From: Euphorbia lathyris
Lineage: Eukaryota > Streptophyta > Magnoliopsida > Malpighiales > Euphorbiaceae
NCBI RefSeq assembly: GCF_963576675.1
Contig: NC_088918.1
Coordinates: 64,621,001 to 64,685,000, forward strand
Length of the DNA: 64,000 bases
Direction of reading: 5' to 3'
In this document: in pieces, positions 53,620 through 63,825 of the stretch
Layout: each line of letters opens with the position of its first letter
Position numbering within the stretch: the stretch's first letter is position 1
Program-made: the position numbers and the translations under genes
The notes under the pieces: generated by a model
The model's input: only the letters and a program-made list of their open reading frames with translations
Told to the model about the DNA's origin: nothing
Database searches by the model: none

Positions 53620-53980
53620 GGAGTTGATGATGTCGTAGACCGGAGTCCGTAGCGGGCATGTGCCTATTGATGATTTCGTAGACCGCAGTCCATAGCGGGC
53701 CCTGTGCCCGTTGATGATGCCGTAGACCGCAGTCCATAGCGGGGCCTGTGCCCATTGATAATGTCGTAGACCGCAGTCCGTAGTGGGGCCTGTGCCCATT
53801 GATGATGCCGTAGACCGCAGTCCGTAACGGGGCCATTGCCCATTGATGATGCCATAGACCGCAGTCCGTAGCGGGGCATGTGCCCATTGATGATGCCGTA
53901 GACCGCAGTCCGTAGCGGGGCTTGTGCCCATTGATGATGCTGTAGACCGCAGTCCGTAGCGGGGCCTGTGCCCATAGATC
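53620..53980. repeat. Tandem array 4, 44-bp unit
   Basis: Eight units of GATGATGCCGTAGACCGCAG / TCCGTAGCGGGGCCTGTGCC / CATT, with GTAGAC (ATAGAC once) at 53635, 53678, 53722, 53766, 53810, 53854, 53898 and 53942: a 44-bp period after the first 43-bp step. The unit lacks stops in all three minus frames, which creates three overlapping false ORFs of 100-120 codons. Confidence 0.92.
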
Positions 53981-54208
53981 GAATTTTAATTCGCCTATCG
54001 AAACCTATCTAGACTTGCACGAATGTCGTGGAGCTATCCGAGTATTTCTGCGTGCAGCTTGACTTGAGTCATGCCCGTCACCTGTTGAGTATTTTTATTG
54101 TATAACATAGTGTAGTGATATGTATGCACATGATTATGAATGAATGTATATATATTTTTCTCTCTTTTTTTATTTTTTACATTGCTTCCCTCCTATTTTT
54201 CTTTACAG

Positions 54209-54514
54209 GGAGACCTCCATTCTATTGACCAGAGAGTACAGGAGAGCGTGGCGGTCGGGCGAGAGGATTCACTGCGGGATGATGATGCTTAGATCAGACG
54301 TCGTTATCGGGATATGGAGGAGGAGCGAGGCCAAGCAGCCGAGAAGAGGAGCCGTGTGGATATAGAGGCCCGTCGAGCTGATGAGAAGAGTTTGCGGATT
54401 GCGATAGAAGGTCGTTGGGTTGCCGAGGAGGCCTTAGCCAAGGAGCGGACACCTTACTTCGGAGGCTTTGATTCGTTTGAGGACTTTTGGGACTTTGGGA
54501 TTCCTTCTCATTGA
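54209..54514 (+). pseudogene. Opposite-strand ORF in the Tat 3' region, unknown function
   Basis: On the plus strand, opposite to the element's own genes, a pyrimidine-rich tract and TTTCTTTACAG (ending 54208) look like a splice acceptor. An open frame follows: GDLHSIDQRVQESVAVG, a TAG at 54290-54292, then 66 codons from the ATG at 54314 with an alpha-helical charged stretch (IRRRYRDMEEERGQ, EEALAKE) and a Phe/Asp-rich end, FGGFDSFEDFWDFGIPSH. Tat-group elements are known to carry additional ORFs between pol and the 3' LTR, some antisense. No domain recognised. Confidence 0.5.
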
Positions 54515-54517
54515 TAG

Positions 54518-54971
54518 TCCCGTCATTGTTTCGTTTACAACTTTATTAGTACTACCGTGATGTATAGCGGGTATATGTGAAAAAGATATTTGTGTAGGCT
54601 TTTTATTTGGGGGTGGAGAAAAGAAATGTATAACTCATGACTTACAATACCATGCATTCAGTCGATCATAATAATTCCAATCATTCTCTTCAAATATATT
54701 CATGCCTTTATTTATTTACAAACAATAGAAATACTTAGCCAATTATACATTATTTTTATAATTGCTCAAGCTATAACTACTGTTACCAGGACCCGCCTTT
54801 TTTCGGTTTTCAGATCCCAGTGATTTTTCAACTCTCCTTTTATTATCCCGGAATTTTCAAATGAGCGCCTTCTTGGGTTTTCACTCATTGGGATGTCCCT
54901 TATTGTTGCATAGGTCGCCCTTTGCAGGTTTTCAACCTATCGGGAATTTTTATTTCTTTCTTTTTTTTATT
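54518..54971. other. Tat element, region between antisense ORF and integrase end
   Basis: AT-rich spacer with no motif; small plus-strand open stretches at 54861-55218 are shadows of the integrase C-terminus on the other strand. Confidence 0.4.
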
Positions 54972-56144
54972 TTACGAAAAGTATTTCTTAAGCCTATCCA
55001 GATTGGTAGGTTCGGAGAACTCCATGCCGTCCATAGTAGTTAGCTTAAACGCTCCTTTGCTTAGCATCTTCTTCACGAGAAAGGGCCCTTCCCAGTTTGG
55101 CCTAAACTTGTCCCTAGGGTCAGTGTGCGTCCTCCGGATCTGTTTCAGCACCATGTCTCCCTCTGTGATCGGACTAACCTTAACCTTTTTGTTGAAGGCT
55201 CAGGCCATCCTCCTCTGATATAGCTGCATGTGGTAAAGGTCCTCCATCCTCTTCTCGTCGACCAATGCCAACTGTTCATACCGTTTCTTCACCCATTTTG
55301 CTTCAGGAATCTCTGCTTCTACCGCGATTCTCAGTGATCACTTCTCAATCTTAATCGGCAGAACTGCTTCTGCCCCATATACTAAGGAGAGCGGCATTGC
55401 CCCAGTAGATGTTCTAACAGTCGTGCGATAGGCCCACCAAACAAGTGGAAGCTGCTCGTGCCGATTCCGATGTGACTCCACGGTCTTTACGAGAATCCTT
55501 TTAAGATTCTTATTAGCCGCCTCCACTGCCCCATTAGCTTGCGGACGGTATGGAGAAGATCTATGATGCTCGATACCGTACTCCTGGAAAAGAATTTTCA
55601 CTTCTTCTTGAAACTGGACCCTATTGTTCGTGATCATGTGATGAGGCACCCCGAACCTGGTGATTAGATGCTTTTCAATAAACTTCCTTATCTGCTTTGA
55701 TCCTCACTTACTAAACGATTCTGCCTCTACCCACTTGGTGAAGTAATCAATGGCAACTATGATGAACTTGTGTCCGTTTGACGCATTAGGCCTGACCTCG
55801 CTGATGATATCAATGCCCCAAGCTGCAAATGGACAAACGGGTGCCAACACATGTAGTTACATAGTTGGCAGGTGATTATAATCCCCGTGGATTTGACAAC
55901 CATGGCATTTCTTCGCATATTCGTTGCAATCTCTTTCCATGGTGAGCCAATAGAAGCCTTGCCTTATGATTTTCTTTGCTAACACTGCTCCTCCCATATG
56001 GGCTCCACAAATCCCTGAGTGTACTGACTCCATTGCCTCACGGGCTTCTTCCTCATCCAAACACCTCAATTGTAAACCATCGGTGTGTCTTTTGTAAAGC
56101 AAGTCATCATGGATGACAAATTGCTGAGCTAACCTTCTGATCAC
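54972..56144 (-). pseudogene. Tat/Gypsy integrase, broken
   Basis: N-terminal H2C2 zinc domain (HSGICGAHMGGAVLAKKI...CNEYAKKCHGCQ) at 56144-55857; a catalytic core spread over several frames, with FTKWVEAESFSK near 55740, ITNNRVQF near 55630 and YRPQANGAVEAANK near 55540; and a C-terminal GPF-type module NWEGPFLVKKMLSKGAFKL at 55154-54972. The second catalytic Asp of the core has become Asn (ITNN instead of ITDN). Stops separate the blocks. A functional enzyme would insert the cDNA into the genome. Confidence 0.8.
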
Positions 56145-56399
56145 AGCCTGATCCCTAAGTTCTGATTCTGCCGGTTACGTTCCACTTTTCATGAAGTTCA
56201 TAAGGTCGAAGTACCAAGGCTTTTCGTCGACTCCCAACAACATTACATCTTCATAGCACGGTTTGTGGGACCTTCTCAGTACTAGAGGCTTTGAGGCAAG
56301 ATTTCGTGGATTATCCCATACCGACACCAGCGTGGCCAATGCATCTGCCGCTTGGTTCTGCGCTCGGGGAATATGATAAAAGCGACACTCATTGAACCT

Positions 56400-57068
56400 C
56401 TATGCCAACCCTCCTAGCTGGTCTAGGTACGGGCGTAACCTTTCTTCCCTTACTTCCCAATTTCCATGGGCTTGCTCGATAATCAACTTTGAGTCGCCCC
56501 AGATTTCAACATACGACGCTCCTAGCGCTGCTAGTGACTCTAACCCGTAGATGCACGCTTCATACTCGGCCATATTATTAGTGAGAGGGAACGATAACTT
56601 CTTTGCCATCGGGATCCTTTCCCCTTCTGGTGAGATAAGCAACACTCCTACACCCGCTCCATTCGATTTAACCGCTCCATTAAAGAACATTTTCCATGGT
56701 ATAACTTCTATTGCATTCAGGTGCTCGTCGGGAAAATCATAGTTTATCTCTTCTTCTTCCGCTCTTAGGGGTTGATTGGCCAGAAATTCTGCCACGGCTC
56801 TCCCCTTGATAACTTTCTTCGTTACATATTCGATGTCGAATTCGGACAGAAGCAACAACCATCGGGCCAACTTCCCTGTTAAGGATGGAGTTCGATACAG
56901 ATACTTCACAAGATCCATCCGGGAAATAATGATCACTTTGTAAGACTGAAAATAGTGCCGCAACTTCTTTATTAGCCATACGACTGCCACACATGTCTTT
57001 TCGATCATATTATACTTAAGCTCGTATTCCAGGAACTTCTTACTTAGATAATACACCGCATGATCCAC
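56400..57068 (-). pseudogene. Tat/Gypsy double RNase H region
   Basis: 222 codons. First module: the usual Gypsy RNase H C-terminal half (VYYLSKKFLEYELKYNMIEK, RHYFQSYKVIIISR). Second module: the archaeal/plant-type RNase H typical of the Tat group (WKMFFNGAVKSNGAGVGVLL, FPLTNNMAEYEACIYGLE, VEIWGDSKLIIEQ). The first catalytic Asp of the second module is Asn (FNGA for FDGA). The upstream link to RT is broken near 57069-57210. Confidence 0.85.
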
Positions 57069-57209
57069 ACCAGTGTCCCCTTCCTAGGCTAACGTTGCTC
57101 CGATGGATCGCTCCTCGATCGCTACATGGAGGAGAAGTGGTTTTTCGAGTTTAGGCGGCCTCAAAATTGGTGGATTAGTCAAATAGGTCCGGACACTTTC
57201 CAACGCTTG

Positions 57210-58351
57210 CTAACACTTATCTTTCCAAACCGTGGGTTGATCTTTCCGTAGCAGCTTAAAGATTGGTTTGCAGATTATGGATGCTATGAATCGACTGATA
57301 TACTGAACCTGCCCTAGGAATCCTCTCACTTCTTTCTCATTCTTCGATGCCGGCATTTCTTGTATGGCTTTCACTTTATCGGGATCCACCTCAATCCCCT
57401 TGTTACTGATTACATAGCCTAGGATTTCCCCCGAGGAAACGCCAAAGAAGCACATCTTCGGGTTCAACCTTAGCTTGAATTCTGCAATTCGGGCCAAAAA
57501 CTTCTCCATGAAATTCCCTTCTCTTGTCTCTGACTTGACCATCATGTCATCCACATAGACCTCCACCTCTTTGTGTATCATGTCGTGGAACAGTGCCGTA
57601 GCCATTCGCTGATAAGTTGCCCCGGTGTTTTTTTTAACCAAATGGCATTACTCTATAGCAATACGTCCCCCACTCAGTAGTGAATGAGGTCTTTGCTTTG
57701 TGCTTCTCGGCCATCTGAACCTGCATGTAGCCCATGACGCCATCCACATTCGTGTGCAAGACGCTTGATGTTGCACCGTCGATCAATACATCGATGTGAG
57801 GCAATGCGAATTCATCTTCAAGCTTTGTTGAGATCTCTATAGTCGACGCACATTCGCACCTTACCGTCCTTCTTTGCGACTGGCACTACATTTGCCACCT
57901 ATGGCGGATATTCAATTACTTCGATGAAACCTGCCTCTAACTGTTTCTTCACTTCTTCCCCGATCTTATCTGCCCATTCCGGCCTCATGCGTCGGAGCTT
58001 TTGTTTCACAGGCTTAGCATCGGGGTATGTTGGAATACGGTGAGCTACGATGGATTTATCAATTCCTGGCATGTCTTCATACGTCCAAGCAAACACTATT
58101 TTGTATTTTTTAATTATTCTCTCAAATTCTTTCCTCTCTTCAATAGTTAATTCTTGAGCAATTTGTATAAGTTTAGGATTTTCATCCGTGCCAAGATTTA
58201 AAGTTGACATTTCTATTGCATTGATTTCAAATGTAGGCATGTTATATGAATGAGAATGCATGGAATGATCAGAATCAACATCAAGCAAGTAAGCAAAATC
58301 AGAATTCATTCCATTGATAGTATTGGTGAGTACATCGTCAGATTCAAACAA
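57210..58351 (-). pseudogene. Tat/Gypsy reverse transcriptase, frameshifted
   Basis: N-terminal lead-in ERKEFERIIKKYKIVFAWTY with EDMPGIDKSIVAHR and KQKLRRMRPEWADKI (58351-57899); then, beyond a stop, VVPVAKKDGKVRMCVDYRDL. A small deletion near 57830 shifts the frame before TNVDGVMGYMQVQMAEK. The catalytic box VEVYVDDMMVKS is in the open block 57641-57210, together with GYVISNKGIEVDP and EVRGFLGQVQYISRFIA. Confidence 0.85.
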
Positions 58352-60037
58352 AGCGGTAATCTAGTTGTCATCATCGGGGTTCTCGGGGTTTTCATGGGCC
58401 TTGAAGGTGCTTGGTTCATCCACCGCTCCCACGGTTGCCTATGCAGTGATAACTTGCTCCTCAGCATTCAGGTCAAGCATCATGATCCCCTCTATGAAGC
58501 AGCTTGCCTTTCCTTTGCCCCAGTCGGTAACATCGTTGAAGATCTTAAATCCTGGCAGATTCTTTCCCTCGGTGCCTCGGCCCGACTCTACCAGTATGGC
58601 AATTTCCGGCTCGTCATCAGACTCATCCCAGATATGGATTGGAGCTTTCTGATTGATACCTTCTTCATCTGAGGAACTTCCCCAGATATCCACAACCATC
58701 AGATCCATCACGTGAGGGACGTTCGGATTTATGTAGGAAGGGTCCGACGATCCATACCGAGCCCATCCTATAAGCTCATCATAATCCTTCAAGAACACCC
58801 TGCTCAACCTCTTTGCCACAAGTGGAATAGCACCCTTTCTGGTGCACATGAGCTGCTCCTGATCGCTCAAGGTGACCTGACATGAAGCATACTTGAACCT
58901 CCACCTTCTTGCGTAGTCCATGAATGCTTCTTCGGGAAACTGCTTGATCCTTTCTAAATCTTCCAATGACCCCGTCTATGGCATGTATGTCTCATATCTC
59001 TGCACAAAGGCTTTCATGAGGGATCCCCAATCCCCTTTTGTCTTCCCTGAGAGCATTCGGTGCCACATCAAAGCTTCCCCCGTGAGTGTCTTTGGGAAAT
59101 GCTGAATCAACTCACTTCGATGGAGTCCTGCATCATACATGTGAGTGCGGAAATGGTTTACATTATCGATGGGGTTCTCATCTCCCTCATAATTAGCCAT
59201 GATTAATACTGCCTGAGGTGTCTCCTCATCGAGTGACTCAGGCATTTCCTCTAGATGTCCCCATGCGATGTATTTCTTGATGAACCTCTTAGTCATTTCT
59301 GCCCAATTCACCTTAACATTCATCGGAAGAGACATATACCACACCAGTGATTCTCCTACCAACGAGTTGCAAAACAAACTCGTAATTTCCTCTTTTTTGA
59401 AGCCTAGGGGACCCATAGCGGACAGATAAAAATGCAAGTGCTCCATGGGGTCCTTGCCTTCATTATACTTGCGGAGAGTCGGAAATGGGCGTTTGATAGG
59501 TCCAATTTGCATCGCGCTATGTTTCATCACATGTGCTTTGGCTTTTCGATACTTCATCAAAAACAAGCTTGACATCAATGACCAATCATGCTTAGTCGAT
59601 TCCGGTAGCAACTGAAACCATCTCAAAGGTTCGCCCACTAGCGATAGATAGAACCACGGAGCGACATCTTCCACCTCATGTGGCTCTCTAAACATAGTGT
59701 GCACATATCCGAGCAAATGGGCTTCGGGATCTTCTACCCCACTGAACAAACTTAACACGGGCATGGCCCTATGAGATGACACCTCTTCGTATTTTCCTTC
59801 GTCATTTATCACTTTCTCTGTTAGTCCTTCTCCTAAGACGGATACATGTAACCCACTTCCCACATTTATCTTTTCATTGGAGTCCAACAGCTCCTCTTCA
59901 TCCTGCCTGAAGGGTCCTATTATCAAGCTTCCTTTTAGCCCAGATCCGATCATGCTTACCCTATGATTAGGCAATGGATTACGCCTAGTGGAAGGTTTCA
60001 CTGACGATGGATTAGCTATCTTCTTCTCCTCAATCAA
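58352..60037 (-). pseudogene. Three extra tandem gag-like (capsid) domains in the Tat gag-pol frame
   Basis: After the ordinary gag and its zinc knuckle, the same frame (stops at about 58978, 58441 and 58361) holds three blocks each fitting the Retrotrans_gag pattern P..H...Y...M...F...L.GE.L.W...LP...K.DW..M...F...Y. Residues are counted from the Met at 60037. Block 2: PEAHLLGYVHTMF / LVGEPLRWFQLLPE, residues 104-164 (59728-59546). Block 3: PMEHLHFYLSAMG / LVGESLVWYMSLP, residues 197-256 (59449-59270). Block 4: PIDNVNHFRTHMY / LTGEALMWHRMLS, residues 289-348 (59173-58994). Starts are 93 and 92 residues apart. Block 4 is followed, after one TAG, by the downstream gag helix region (FPEEAFMDYARRWRFKYA). 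I find no DSG/DTG/DGGS protease motif here or before the RT lead-in. Confidence 0.75.
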
Positions 60038-61333
60038 ATCTTAGATCTCGTGCTTCAACCTCTCACAGTTCTCAATGGTGTGCCCGTAGTTACTATGGAA
60101 CTCGCAATACCCATTGGTTATCATCCGTGGTGTGGGTCCTATCTTGTTCTTGGGGGTAAGAGCTTTCAACAATCCCTTTTTCTGCAGTCATTCAAAAACT
60201 TTTGCGTAGGTCTGATCAAACTTGGAAAACTGCCTTTTCTCGATAGCGCTGAGTTCAAGCATTTTCACTGCGGCAGGTTCTGTATTCGCGCTTGGCCCTT
60301 CGGCACTATACCCAGACTTCGTCTACTTAGTATAAGCTTTCTTAGGCTCACCGTCCCCCTCAACCGTCAATGCGCAACTATACATCTGATTGAAATCAGA
60401 AAAAGGCATATACCACAGCTCATTCTTAATATACGGCAAAGTGTTGCCAATTACCATTCGGATCTGGTCCTGCTCAAGCGGCTTCTGCTTCATAACTGCC
60501 GCCTTGGCCCTCCATCTCCTCACAAAATCGGACAAGGATTCCCCAGTCTGCTGCTTAGTACTCTCCAGCTCCTTCAAAGTAACTTCAAGCATAGTGTTGA
60601 AGCTATACTGGGCGATAAATGACTTTGCCAACTCCTTCCAATCCCTCTTTGTTACCAACGGCAATGCATGAAACCACATGAGGGCAGCCCCCTCCAGATA
60701 AGTATTGAATAATCCAAGAACTTGATCCTCAGTCAGGATCGTGTGTTTCATCACTGCGACATACTGGTTTATGTGAGCTGTGGGATCCCCAGTTCCATCA
60801 AACTTCTTCATGTCAGGGAGCCGGAACTTCAAAGGCAAAGCAGTTGCCGACAAACAATTCTTCAAATTATAAAAGACCTAACTTCCGGAGCTTCCCCCAC
60901 GCAGATCCTGCACCTCCTGAGTAATGTGCTGCTTCCATTCCTCCTCCTTAGCCTTCTCCTTCTCAAGTTGTTTCTGGATATAGTCCTGATAGTCATCCTC
61001 ATTCCCGAAGCGGGGACCAGTGTTCACTTCATTCTCAGCACGCTTACTACCGCTCTTGTTATCCTTCAGGGCCAACTCAGCTAGCTGGGCCAGGATTGCG
61101 GCCAACTGATCGTTAATGTTGTTCACGGAATTCTCCAATTTGGCCACCTTTTCATCGGTCGCAGACATACTGACCGAAGACTGAGTATACTCGGACGAAG
61201 ATGATTCAGAAGCCACAACTGCCGACTGCGATGGTTCGGAACTGTCAATCTGCAACTGGTCGAACTGTCTGACTAGCCGACTTCTCTCACAAGAACCACA
61301 ACCGCTTAATGATGATGTCTGCGTAAGCAACAC
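60038..61333 (-). pseudogene. Tat/Gypsy gag: N-terminus, first capsid-like domain and zinc knuckle
   Basis: An N-terminal Ser-rich and coiled-coil-like part (KVAKLENSVNNINDQLAAIL, LEKEKAKEEEWKQHITQEV) ends at a stop near 60880. The retrotransposon gag domain follows: FRLPDMKKFDGTGDPTAHIN / YLEGAALMWFHALP / KRDWKELAKSFIAQYS (60784-60602), with the downstream half LSDFVRRWRAKAAVMKQ. After a TAG near 60325, a knuckle-like YCEFHSNYGHTIENCERLKH (about 60110-60050) corresponds to the C-x2-H...GH...C motif of Tat gags. Stops near 60325, 60212 and 60042 make it dead, but the frame is never shifted. Confidence 0.8.
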
Positions 61334-62050
61334 TCGTTTCAGTATGTATGCATGATTTTATATGCATGATTCGTGGTTTGTGCGTTTATTATTTTCGGAT
61401 ATATAAGATAAGACGAGCAAATGTTAGTCTAAATACACGTATCACAACATCTCTCTTCCACCCTTATTCCTCCACACACTCGATGGTTCAAGTCTCTTTC
61501 CTAGGATTTTGGTTTGGGGCTCACATTGCATTCCAGGGGACGTGTGATGCCGTTGATTATTGCGGAAAAGTAAATCATCCATCAGACAATACAATTCGTT
61601 CTAACGTATCGATGTTTAGTGACTAAGATATCGACCAAATGGATTGTCCTTTCGAATAACTCATCTTTTGTTATTTTGCGAGACGCATTAGTTCGGGTTT
61701 TGACACCCTTTGAGCTTATCTCGGATTTAGACATGGTACGAGTTATTCTTTCAGTTCAATCGTTCGTTATTGATAACGACTCGTTCCCCTTTATCCGCAT
61801 GGGTTCGTGTCTCGATTACGACGGGATCTTTTGGATCTATCGAGAGACGCAGCCACGTGTTTGTTTAGTGAGAATATCACTTTTGGATTTATGTTAGGGA
61901 ATGGACCCATTGCGTAACGTGTTTATTTTTAGCGTCAAGAATCCATTTGTTCGTTTTGGCTACGTGAAAAGACGGTGAGTCTTATTCGAGCGCACGATAA
62001 TCTTTCGGCTATTAACAACTTTTCATTTCTTCCAATTTATGGGATATATC
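61334..62050 (-). other. Tat/Gypsy 5' leader, truncated
   Basis: Non-coding stretch upstream of gag on the minus strand. The primer-binding site and 5' LTR expected here are not found; the sequence gives way to a Copia LTR at about 62.05 kb. Short plus-strand open stretches at 61348-61897 have no recognisable motif. Confidence 0.5.
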
Positions 62051-62053
62051 TAT

Positions 62054-63811
62054 TGGGGTTTTGTGTCCTATAGTCAATTGTTGCAGGATACAAACTTATT
62101 GTAAATGAATTGTTCTTTATATCATTTGTTTTAATGAGATATATGTTTTATAACTATATAAAGGCAATCCCTTTTAAGCACTAAATAAAGTCTAATAAAA
62201 GGAAATCCGTAAGTTTGTTTAAAGTGATTATAAAGTGTTCATACAAGCATGAAGTGAGACAAAACTTTATAATAAACTAATAAACTTAAAACCACCCCAA
62301 GCCAAGTGATATGTTTAGGATTGATATATCACAGTTGAGACTTGTATGTAACAATGTCTTCTGTCAGACAGAAAGCTGATCTCACAAGCTTCATATATAT
62401 AGATATCTGGACAGTTACATAGATCCGGTGAAACGTTGTTCATTAGGATTGGGGATCCGATTTGAGATAACATGATGGGAAGATTCATCCTTGTCAACTG
62501 TTCATCTCATTGGTATTAATAGGTATAACTAATCCTCAGACTCAAAGGAATGTTAATTGGTCATCTTGAATTACTGAATGTGAGACTTTGATCCTGTGGT
62601 CCCACGATCCTTAACAGAGATGACTCTGGAATGTTAATTGGTCATCTTGACTCTAAACCCTTGCAAAGTGATAGCTTAAGAGTAGAAATACAGATTTCAC
62701 TTAACCTATCTTTTTGAGTTGACTCGGCCAATAACAAGTAAAACGAACGTCTTGCTATATGTGACTTGACATTACCCATAGTCATAAGATTCAGTTCAAG
62801 GATGTAGTTGATAAATGATCGTATTATACCGTAACTAATACGGAAGGGTTAACGACAGAACCAACTTGTCTTCTTAACGGACTCTGGGGGAATGATTATG
62901 GACTTGCCAATAACATACTCTGTACATCATTCCGTTATGCAAGGGATTAAATATAATTCTTGAAGAAATTAATTTAATAGGTTGCATACGGCCAGAAGTA
63001 GTAAGGACCTAATGGATCACACATAAGACTTGGAACCAAAAGAGAGATGGATATGATTAATAGATGGAAGCCCAATTGAGCCCAGTAAGGCCCAAATACA
63101 AGGAGGGGGCCGAAATTTATATGTATTAATAAGGAATTAATTTTATTCCATTAATCCTAATTTGATTAGGATTATGAATTAAATTAATTAAGAGATAATT
63201 TAATTAGGAGTTTTAATTAGATTAATATTCTCCTATTATTATCCAATTAGGTTATTTATTATTATCCTAAATATATTAGATATATAGTGAGATAATAATT
63301 AGGAATCCTTTTCCGAATTGGATTCCTATTAAGTAACCTATTCCTATCTAACTAGGGTTTAGATACAAGCTAATATATATACCCCTCCCTATAGTGAATT
63401 TCGACTAAGCCTACATCCCTCCCCTTAAGTGATTTTCGAAATTGCTTAATTAAGAGAGAAAAAGAATTCTATTCCCAAGTTCGTGGACAAGAATTCATTC
63501 GGCATTCCATCGATTGATTAATCTTATTCATCCCTCTTTCTCTTTGATCTTGTGTTGGTTTATTAGAGGCAATCTATTTTGGTTGCATCTCATAAGGGTT
63601 GATTTCATCTTAGCCTCACTGTATTAAACTTTGTGATTGGAATCTCGGAGAAGAATTGTGGGTGCTTCTTTAACAACGGTAGATTGTTCATCGAAAGGTA
63701 TTCCTTCTTATCCCTCTTTATATGAAATAACGATTAACGGATCCTATGGTTAAAAGAAAGTAGGCTAAAATTTATATTTCCGCTGCTATACCTTAGCCTT
63801 AATTTCCTTCA
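62054..63811 (+). repeat. 5' LTR of a third Copia element
   Basis: About 1.76 kb, starting TGGGGTTTTGTGTCCTATAG (or three bases earlier) and ending CCTTAATTTCCTTCA right before a tRNA-Met primer-binding site. The end block (TTCCGCTGCTATACC...TTCCTTCA) resembles the LTR end at 13.6 kb. A GCTAATATATATACCCC box near 63369-63386 may be the TATA region. The element continues beyond the right edge. Confidence 0.75.
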
Positions 63812-63812
63812 G

Positions 63813-63825
63813 TGGTATCAGAGCC
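63813..63825 (+). promoter_or_regulatory. Primer-binding site (initiator tRNA-Met), third Copia element
   Basis: TGGTATCAGAGCC directly after the LTR, the standard plant Copia primer-binding site. It shows that the element is oriented to the right. Confidence 0.9.

Larger units (their letters stand above)
48925..62050 (-). mobile_element. Tat-lineage Ty3/Gypsy element, minus strand, incomplete
   Basis: Read on the minus strand the order is leader, gag, extra gag-like domains, RT, RNase H with a second 'archaeal-type' RNase H, integrase, long 3' untranslated region with tandem repeats, polypurine tract and 3' LTR. RT before RNase H before integrase defines Gypsy. The second RNase H and long repeat-bearing 3' region point to the Tat group (Tat/Retand/Ogre). 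The 5' LTR is missing because a Copia element enters at about 62.05 kb. The gag-pol frame is continuous from 61333 to 57899 but has about eight stops. Confidence 0.85.

Noticed and set aside
53531..53975. Three overlapping minus-strand ORFs of 103-121 codons that look like repeat proteins
   Set aside because: They follow from the 44-bp tandem array, whose unit has no stop in any minus frame; no start context or domain supports a gene.
52300..53980. CRISPR-like array
   Set aside because: The repeats are head-to-tail tandem units without distinct spacers, in a plant retrotransposon; no cas genes.
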